Source of the DNA: Pseudomonadota bacterium
GTDB lineage: Bacteria > Bdellovibrionota_B > Oligoflexia > Oligoflexales > CAIYRB01
Direction: 5' to 3'
Assembly (NCBI GenBank): GCA_026390445.1
Contig: JAPLFX010000010.1
Coordinates: forward strand, 1 to 38,658
DNA length: 38,658 bases
Positions within the stretch are counted from its first letter, which is position 1. Every line of letters begins with the position of its first letter. This document shows positions 33,101 through 38,658 of the stretch, one piece after another. The notes under the pieces are model-generated. The model did no database searches. It was not told the DNA's origin and saw nothing but the letters and a program-made list of their open reading frames with translations. The translations under genes and the position numbers were made by a program.

Positions 33101-33146
33101 CCGTGATCTCCTCAGGTTCTTGGTAATAGTAACAAAGCACTGCTGT

Positions 33147-33752
33147 TCATATCGAACCGACACCACTTAGCGGTACGATCCGCTGATCATTTTTTTGCTC
33201 AAAAAGCGCAATGAGTGGCTCTTGCTCGGCGACGTAGCCAAGTTGACTAAGGCCCCGCATCAAACAAAAGCGCATGAATGGATCAATCGCAAACGGCACC
33301 TGAACGTCTCCCGCCTGAATCACTTGTTGATCTAGGTCCACAGTGACTAAACCGTCCCAAAGACCGAGAAAACGGTGTGACTCAGGATCGACTGCGATGG
33401 CCAGCAGGGCGTTTTTCAAACAGTTATGATAAAAAATCTCGCCAAACGAAGGCGCGATGAGGACATCGAATCCAAAGTCCTTAAACGCCCATGGCGCATG
33501 CTCCCTAGACGAGCCGCAACCAAAATTAGCGCCGCCGATCAAGATCCGTTCGCCCTGGTACATGGGGGGATTCAGAGGAAACCCTGCCAGGCGCTCACCG
33601 TCTAGGCCAAACCTGCGATCGTAAAACAGACAGGAACCGAGACCCGTGGCGGCCGAGGTGCGCAGAAACCTAGCCGGCACCATTTGATCGGTATCGACGT
33701 CCTCATCAAGTAGCTTAATCGACTGACTTCTGACCACAGTCACAGGCGTCAT
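33147..33752 (-). CDS. Aconitase-family hydratase, small subunit (LeuD-like)
   Basis: A 201-aa protein with the LeuD swivel-domain motifs DTDQMVPARFL, GANFGCGSSREHAPWAF and SFGEIFYHNCLKNALL. Works with the large subunit encoded just upstream (ATGA overlap). The family performs dehydration/hydration of 3-isopropylmalate, citramalate/citraconate, maleate or dimethylmaleate. The presence of an amidase, a CoA-transferase and a citramalyl-CoA-lyase-type enzyme downstream, and the absence of leuA or leuB, argue for a catabolic role. Confidence 0.85.
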   Translation of the reverse strand: MTPVTVVRSQSIKLLDEDVDTDQMVPARFLRTSAATGLGSCLFYDRRFGLDGERLAGFPLNPPMYQGERILIGGANFGCGSSREHAPWAFKDFGFDVLIAPSFGEIFYHNCLKNALLAIAVDPESHRFLGLWDGLVTVDLDQQVIQAGDVQVPFAIDPFMRFCLMRGLSQLGYVAEQEPLIALFEQKNDQRIVPLSGVGSI

Positions 33753-35101
33753 AGGTGACCCCGAATGGCAATCTGCGCGGCACTCGCAGGACTGACCAGG
33801 ACGGTCCTGGCACCTTGGCCCTGACGGCCCTCAAAATTGCGGTTGCTGGTGCTTACTGAAAGTCGGCCTGGAGCGACCAGGTCGCCATTCATCGCATTAC
33901 AAAGAGAGCAGCTGGGCTCACCCCATGTCGCACCCGCCTGGCGAAAGACGAGGTCTAAGCCTTCGTCCTCAGCTTGTTGCTTGACGAGTTTAGACGCCGG
34001 CACGATCAAGCACTGGGTGTTCGTCGCGACAGTTTTTCCTTGCATCTGTGCGGCGGCGATTCGCAGATCGGAGATGCGCCCATTGGTGCAGCTACCGATA
34101 AACACATGATCAACGACTCGACCACTTGCCACCTTCTGCCCCTGCCAGCCCATATACGCATAGGCCTGACGCTCGGTAGCGGTGGTCGGCAACGGCAATT
34201 CATCACCGAGTGCGATCGACATCGCAGGGTTGGTGCCCCAACTCATCATCGGCGACACCTGATCAGCATCGATCACCAGCTCCTTATCCCACGGCGCATC
34301 TGGATCACTGAACAGCTCCAGAACCGATGCCTCGATCTCACGCTGCAGTAAACACCGACTTAAATAATCCAGAGTCGTTTGGTCCGGCGCGATGAGACCA
34401 AACCGGGCCCCCATTTCGATCGTCATATTGCACAACGTCAAACGCTGCTCCATCGACAAAGCGCGAATCCCCGCACCTTGGTACTCGATGGCGTAGCCTT
34501 TGCCGCCCACAGCACCGAGCTTTGTGGTGATATACAGGGCAAGATCCTTCGCCGAGACGCCTGGACTGAGGACCTTGTCAACGATTACCCGCAGGTTTTT
34601 CGGCCGCCGCTGCAGGATGCATTGAGTGGCCAGAACCTCGGCCACCTCACTTGAGCCAATGCCAAACGCGATAGCCCCGAAGGCTCCGTGCGTGCTGGTA
34701 TGGCTATCACCACACACGATCACCTGACCTGGCCGCGATAGCCCGAGTTCAGGCGCGACAGCATGGACAATGCCCTGGAAGGGATGGTCTAAACTAAAAC
34801 ACGGAATGTTATGACGGGTGCAATCCGATGTCAGCGCGTCGATCTGTGCTACGGTCGCTTGATCCTTGACCACGAAGCGGCCGTCGGCATCCTTGCTTGT
34901 CGGCGCACAATGGTCCACCATCGCCAAGGTCAAATCGGGACGACGCACCGGAAGCCGCCACTCCTCGAGCATAGCAAACGCTTGCGGTGCCGTAATCTCG
35001 TGCAGCAGATGCAGTCCAACATAGAGCAACGCCGGTTGGTCAGGGGTTTCCGCTTTGACGGTATTTTGTTGCCACACTTTGTCAAAGAGAGTTTGTCCCA
35101 A
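33749..35101 (-). CDS. Aconitase-family hydratase, large [4Fe-4S] subunit (LeuC-like)
   Basis: About 450 aa from TTG 35101, giving MGQTLFDKVW, the usual LeuC N-terminus, with AGGAGG 9 bases upstream. The open frame extends further but into the preceding ALDH. CGDSHTSTHGAFGA, FIGSCTNGR and PSCSLCNAMN provide the three Fe-S Cys and substrate contacts. Bacterial LeuC is about 465 aa, so the length is close to normal. Likely hydrates a cis-unsaturated dicarboxylate such as citraconate or maleate to the (R)-hydroxy acid. Confidence 0.85.
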   Translation of the reverse strand: MGQTLFDKVWQQNTVKAETPDQPALLYVGLHLLHEITAPQAFAMLEEWRLPVRRPDLTLAMVDHCAPTSKDADGRFVVKDQATVAQIDALTSDCTRHNIPCFSLDHPFQGIVHAVAPELGLSRPGQVIVCGDSHTSTHGAFGAIAFGIGSSEVAEVLATQCILQRRPKNLRVIVDKVLSPGVSAKDLALYITTKLGAVGGKGYAIEYQGAGIRALSMEQRLTLCNMTIEMGARFGLIAPDQTTLDYLSRCLLQREIEASVLELFSDPDAPWDKELVIDADQVSPMMSWGTNPAMSIALGDELPLPTTATERQAYAYMGWQGQKVASGRVVDHVFIGSCTNGRISDLRIAAAQMQGKTVATNTQCLIVPASKLVKQQAEDEGLDLVFRQAGATWGEPSCSLCNAMNGDLVAPGRLSVSTSNRNFEGRQGQGARTVLVSPASAAQIAIRGHL

Positions 35102-35110
35102 GACCCATGA

Positions 35111-35116
35111 CCTCCT
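35111..35116 (-). promoter_or_regulatory. Ribosome binding site deciding the TTG start of the LeuC-like gene
   Basis: AGGAGG lies 9 bases before TTG 35101 and 13 bases past the ALDH stop. The ATG between them is out of frame. Confidence 0.6.
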
Positions 35117-35129
35117 CACTGGCGGTGGC

Positions 35130-36548
35130 TTAGCTGTGCAAGCTAATCCACTTATACTGGGTAAAATGCTCAATCGAGTAACGTCCGCCACTCATCCCAA
35201 CTCCAGACTGACCTCGACCACCGACCGGGGTCATCGTGCCACTCTGGAAGGGATGCGACCCGATATGCACGCCGCCGCAGCGCAAGCCTTTGGCAAAGGC
35301 TAGGGCTTTGCCATAGTCGCGCGTCAAGACACCAGAACTCAGTCCGTAGTCGCTATCGTTGGCCAGGTTGAGGGCTTCCTCGTCGGTGGAAAAAGGCGTC
35401 AGTGAAACTACTGGACCAAAGGTTTCGTGGCGCCATAGATTGGCTCCCCGCGTGACATTCTCGAGCACCGTTGGCGCAAAGCGCCAGCCATCTAAGACCT
35501 GCCCACCGGTGAGTAGGGTCGCACCTTGACCAAGCGCGTCGCTAACCGCGTGGCGGACCTTATCAACCGCAGCACCATGGATCAATGGACCATAAAAGGT
35601 CCGTTCATCATCAAGACGGCCAAACCATAAGGTCTCGAGCTTATGCTTTAGTTGGTCGCGAAACGCCTCGTAACAGCTTGCTGCCACCAGCAGTCTGGAG
35701 CTAGCCATGCAGATCTGACCGGCATGGTAGAAACTGCCAAAGACAGCTGCGTCGACTGCCGCATCGAGGTCAAAATCTTCCTTAACAATAAGTGGATTAT
35801 TGCCACCCAACTCAAGGTGCAGGGTCTTCAGCTTGGCGCCTAGGGTTGCACCGATATGCCGTCCAACCGCCGTAGATCCCGTAAAGGTCAGTCCATCTAA
35901 CAGTTGGTGTTGAATGATGGCCTCGCCAACCTCGTTGCCGCTACCGTGGAGCACGTTTAGCGCCCCCGACGGCAGCCCAGCGGCGGCAAAGACCTTGGCC
36001 ACTTCAACCGCAGTCCGCGGCGTCAGCTCCGATGGTTTAACCACCAGAGTGTTGCCGGCGATCAAGGGGAACGCGATCATCTTGACCAACAAGGCCAAGG
36101 GAGAATTGAACGGACTGATCACGGCCACCACGCCGAGGGCTTCACGGATGACGATAGACATGCGTTCGGCGCGATCGTCCGGTATGGTGTCGCCATAAAG
36201 GCGTCGGGCTTCCCCTCCAGCTGCGCGTAGGATCTGCGCCGCATAGCTGACTTCGTGACGAGCTTTTTTCAGGGTCGAACCGCTTTCCTCCACCACCAGC
36301 GCAGCAAGGGCCTCGGTCTGGGCGTCGAGCAATGCGGCAGCACGATGAAAGATTTGCTCCTTCGCATCGGGCAAGAACGATCGCCAATGAATGCTGCTGG
36401 CGCTGGCAATCGCAAAGGCATGATCAACATCCGATGCATCGGCGACGACCAGCTCACCGATCGCCACACGCGACATCGGATTCACAACCTCGATGCGCTT
36501 TCGGCTTGGCGGCGCATACCGCTCCCCACCTAACCACATGTCGATCAT
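35130..36548 (-). CDS. Aldehyde dehydrogenase, vanillin/benzaldehyde-dehydrogenase-like
   Basis: A 472-aa ALDH. Cofactor motif [18 protein letters not shown], the catalytic Glu in LELGGNNPL and the catalytic Cys in GQICMASSR are intact. The C-terminal FTQYKW segment and the GGNNP block are typical of vanillin, salicylaldehyde and benzaldehyde dehydrogenases. It follows the FAD hydroxylase gene by 56 bases. Inferred to oxidise an aromatic or semialdehyde intermediate to an acid. Confidence 0.85.
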   Translation of the reverse strand: MIDMWLGGERYAPPSRKRIEVVNPMSRVAIGELVVADASDVDHAFAIASASSIHWRSFLPDAKEQIFHRAAALLDAQTEALAALVVEESGSTLKKARHEVSYAAQILRAAGGEARRLYGDTIPDDRAERMSIVIREALGVVAVISPFNSPLALLVKMIAFPLIAGNTLVVKPSELTPRTAVEVAKVFAAAGLPSGALNVLHGSGNEVGEAIIQHQLLDGLTFTGSTAVGRHIGATLGAKLKTLHLELGGNNPLIVKEDFDLDAAVDAAVFGSFYHAGQICMASSRLLVAASCYEAFRDQLKHKLETLWFGRLDDERTFYGPLIHGAAVDKVRHAVSDALGQGATLLTGGQVLDGWRFAPTVLENVTRGANLWRHETFGPVVSLTPFSTDEEALNLANDSDYGLSSGVLTRDYGKALAFAKGLRCGGVHIGSHPFQSGTMTPVGGRGQSGVGMSGGRYSIEHFTQYKWISLHS

Positions 36549-36604
36549 GATATTTTATCCCTCTAACGAGTTGACAGGGTTAACCTACAACCGCCCAGCT
36601 GCAA

Positions 36605-37777
36605 TCAAATCCGGTGTTCGAGCATGGCCGCACGCAACAGAAAATCACGTGCCCGCTGCGGATCCCGACTGATCGCCTCATATTGCTGGTTACGCAGCTG
36701 GCGCGTCTCGACGTCAGCTGCGCTCAAATCCTGATAACGCTGTCTGGTGTATCCTCTGATCTTATCCAACGCATAACTTCTGCGTAGAGTGCTGTAACCA
36801 TCGAGAGCTTCGTCGCGCTCGTAGGTCAGGTACTCACTGATCTTCTCGCCAAGGCAGTGTGCGTCGAGGATGCCACTATTCATGCCCATACCGGAGGCTG
36901 GGTTATTGATATGTGCGGCATCGCCTAGGAGCAAGCAACGCCCGACCCGAAAGGTATCGGCGACGCGCTGATGCACCCGATAGATCGACTTGTGCAGAAT
37001 CGGGAAATCGATCTCTTCGCCGATGAACTTCCAGACCCGCCGCCGGATGTTGTCATCGCTCAGCTCGACTTCACCATCTTGGCCATCCGCCACCTGAAAG
37101 ACGATGCGCAGCAGTTCATTTAACTGCAGCGTGATGACCCATTCATCTGGGTCAAAAATGTAGCTGACGCTCGCCATTCCTGGGTAGTAACGCGACAAGT
37201 CTAAGTCGGTACCGATTAGGAGAAAGCGGTCTTCATAGGTCATCCCGTCAAAGCTCAGACCCAGCGACCGCCGCAGCGCGCTATTCGCCCCGTCAGCTCC
37301 ACATAGCAAGCGGCCGCTATAGCTGCGCACCCCACGACTGGTTTCAAACTTAGCCTCGATACCAGAGCGTCCTTCGCGGCTACTGAGGAACTCGTGGCCA
37401 AAGTGAATGGTCGCCAGAGGTTCCCGTTGCAGCCTCTCGAGCAGCGTCTCGGCATAAACATGCTGTGGACATTGCAGCCGAAAAGGGAACTTAGTATCGG
37501 CGGCAATAGCGCTATAATCAAAATCACCGACGATCTTGCGCTCCCGACGATCCCAAAACTGCAGGTGATCGACGCGGTGCCCTCTCGCCAGAACCGCGTC
37601 TAACACTCCCCATTCTTCCATCTTTTCCATGGTCGCAGCGTGAAACGTACTGGCTCGGATTTCTTTGACGATCTGCTGATCCTGCTCAAATACGACCACG
37701 GGAATGCCGCGACTCGTCAAATCAACGGCTAGGGATAGACCAACTGGACCGGCCCCAATGATCAGTACTTCATCCAT
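36605..37777 (-). CDS. FAD-dependent aromatic hydroxylase (class A flavoprotein monooxygenase)
   Basis: About 390 aa from ATG 37777 (GGAG 6 bases upstream; the ATG at 37807 overlaps the lipoprotein stop but lacks a site). IIGAGPVGLSLAVDL (FAD), CGADGANSALRR (DG motif) and LLGDAAHINNPASGMGMNSG (FAD ribityl) are all present. Nearest in style to MhpA/PheA and pyridine-ring monooxygenases such as MHPCO. It may hydroxylate, or even open, the aromatic or heteroaromatic ring that the downstream genes degrade. First enzyme gene of the long run. Confidence 0.8.
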   Translation of the reverse strand: MDEVLIIGAGPVGLSLAVDLTSRGIPVVVFEQDQQIVKEIRASTFHAATMEKMEEWGVLDAVLARGHRVDHLQFWDRRERKIVGDFDYSAIAADTKFPFRLQCPQHVYAETLLERLQREPLATIHFGHEFLSSREGRSGIEAKFETSRGVRSYSGRLLCGADGANSALRRSLGLSFDGMTYEDRFLLIGTDLDLSRYYPGMASVSYIFDPDEWVITLQLNELLRIVFQVADGQDGEVELSDDNIRRRVWKFIGEEIDFPILHKSIYRVHQRVADTFRVGRCLLLGDAAHINNPASGMGMNSGILDAHCLGEKISEYLTYERDEALDGYSTLRRSYALDKIRGYTRQRYQDLSAADVETRQLRNQQYEAISRDPQRARDFLLRAAMLEHRI

Positions 37778-37803
37778 GAGTTGCTCCAACCCCATTCCCA
37801 AAG

Positions 37804-38439
37804 TCATGGTTTGTACGAAAGCTGGTACTCACTGCTTTTGAACGATTGCTCCTGATCCGCCTCAAAGCTCACCACGGTGATCTTCAGGCAAGTCGGTGCG
37901 GTCAAAGAGTTCAGCAGTTGGCCTCCCTCAAGCCCCTTGTAATTCTTGCTGACATCGAGGGCCTTGCCAGAGACCGTTCCGTACAAGATCGGCAGCTGGA
38001 AGTAGGTGGTAAATGGCTTTTCTACCGCAACCATCCAATACGGTGTTCCCTTAAACTTAAATCCGTTCTTAAAGGTGGGGATCGCATCCTCGGGCGCCGT
38101 GACGTATAGCGCGATCACATGCAAGGCGCGATCACCCGGGGTTGCAAAGTCGATCAGGTAGCGACCACTATCCTTGTCGATGGACACAGCGAGGTTATGA
38201 TCGCTTCCCGGCATGACCGCAGAGCTGCAGCCTGGGACATCACCGGACTGACTCTGCTCGCCGTCCCCAGCCTTCTTGATGGGATCGACCTTCTTTGGGG
38301 GATCAGTTCGCTCCTCGCTCGGCTTCGGTTCACCCTTTTTTTCAGAAGGGGCCGCCGATGCCGCCGGGGCTGGGTCCTTCTTTGAACTATTTGAGCATGC
38401 AGGACTGATCAGTGCCGCTAAAAGCCAGATTCGTTTCAT
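37804..38439 (-). CDS. Predicted lipoprotein with Lys/Pro-rich linker
   Basis: About 211 aa from ATG 38439 (GGGAG 8 bases upstream). A short hydrophobic leader ends in LISPAC, an atypical lipobox with Pro at -2. A charged linker rich in Lys, Pro, Glu and Ser follows (about 20-65), then a domain of about 140 residues with two Cys that I do not recognise. The 3' end touches the FAD monooxygenase region. Whether it belongs functionally to the pathway (for example in uptake) or is merely co-directional is unclear. Confidence 0.65.
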   Translation of the reverse strand: MKRIWLLAALISPACSNSSKKDPAPAASAAPSEKKGEPKPSEERTDPPKKVDPIKKAGDGEQSQSGDVPGCSSAVMPGSDHNLAVSIDKDSGRYLIDFATPGDRALHVIALYVTAPEDAIPTFKNGFKFKGTPYWMVAVEKPFTTYFQLPILYGTVSGKALDVSKNYKGLEGGQLLNSLTAPTCLKITVVSFEADQEQSFKSSEYQLSYKP

Positions 38440-38545
38440 CGACGCTTCTCCCAATCAAGACGGTTTCCGGTGTGAACCCGTGAAGGCCTCTCATCCCAAC
38501 GCTTTCAAGATTCGAATCAACTGTACCAAGGGAAATCTGCGCTGA

Positions 38546-38574
38546 TTTATAATCCAGTTCGCTAAAACATGAAA
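38546..38574 (-). promoter_or_regulatory. Candidate promoter of the long catabolic run
   Basis: On the minus strand TTTCAT (38574-38569) and TATAAA (38551-38546) are separated by 17 bases, about 107 bases upstream of the lipoprotein start. The -35 is a modest match. The rest of 38440-38658 shows no gene. Confidence 0.4.
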
Positions 38575-38658
38575 CCAGTTTCTTTACACGAAATTTCTGA
38601 TAAGTAGTGGTCCAAGCGATCCGCTAGATGTTGTGCAAAAGTGATACGTGTTTCCAGA

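Noticed and set aside
33147-35101. Leucine biosynthesis leuCD
   Set aside because: No leuA or leuB nearby; the pair is embedded among amidase, CoA-transferase and lyase genes in a catabolic run. The family assignment stands but the pathway name does not follow.
1-38658. CRISPR array, insertion sequences or integrase genes
   Set aside because: No regularly spaced repeats and no transposase or recombinase reading frames were seen anywhere in the window.

Overview
This is a bacterial chromosomal window of moderately high GC (judged by eye). It looks Gram-negative: there are two predicted lipoproteins, several Sec-type signal peptides, and long runs of closely packed or overlapping genes with GGAGG-like ribosome binding sites. 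Some genes use TTG or GTG starts. I cannot place the organism firmly; a deltaproteobacterium- or Oligoflexia/Bdellovibrionota-like heterotroph is only a guess.

Left edge (1-3.5 kb): an initiator tRNA-fMet with its own promoter and terminator. About 0.4 kb further on lies a decayed copy of the 3' half of the same tRNA, then a two-gene AbiEi/AbiEii type IV toxin-antitoxin pair with repeated operator boxes. This resembles the scar of an old tRNA-targeted island. Next is a polynucleotide kinase-phosphatase that lacks the ligase domain of canonical bacterial Pnkp.

Amine block (3.6-7.9 kb, minus strand): four overlapping or near-contiguous genes in transcription order aromatic amino acid hydroxylase, aromatic-L-amino-acid-type decarboxylase, FAD monooxygenase, and a GNAT resembling arylalkylamine N-acyltransferases. 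Together they read as a pathway from an aromatic amino acid to a ring-hydroxylated, N-acylated arylalkylamine. This is the best candidate in the window for an undescribed system. Divergent from it (8.3-13.4 kb, plus strand) is an operon of a cholesterol-oxidase-like GMC flavoprotein with a four-cysteine motif, a class B flavin monooxygenase, an HSL-family esterase, an acetoacetate-decarboxylase-fold protein and an exported DUF2141 protein. The shared divergent region holds a perfect 15-bp palindrome and a larger inverted repeat.

Middle (13.7-23.4 kb): an outer lipoprotein gene converges on a secreted class 3 lipase. Then comes a complete minus-strand beta-oxidation operon: thiolase, FadB/FadJ-type bifunctional enzyme, LCAD-like acyl-CoA dehydrogenase, alpha-methylacyl-CoA racemase and acyl-CoA ligase. 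The racemase suggests methyl-branched acyl substrates.

Right (23.5-38.4 kb, minus strand): a long co-directional catabolic run. In transcription order it encodes a lipoprotein, an FAD aromatic hydroxylase, an aldehyde dehydrogenase, aconitase-family large and small subunits (LeuCD-like), a maleate-isomerase-family protein lacking the usual cysteines, a maleamate-amidase-like isochorismatase-fold hydrolase, a class III CoA-transferase, an HMG-CoA-lyase-family lyase, an acyl-CoA-dehydrogenase-fold flavoprotein, a small unknown protein, a second aldehyde dehydrogenase, a Rieske oxygenase, a Cys-rich exported protein and an exported alpha/beta hydrolase. The hydratase, CoA-transferase and lyase set matches the logic of citraconate to citramalate to citramalyl-CoA to acetyl-CoA plus pyruvate. 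I infer degradation of a (methyl-substituted, possibly N-containing) ring to central metabolites. The substrate is unknown.
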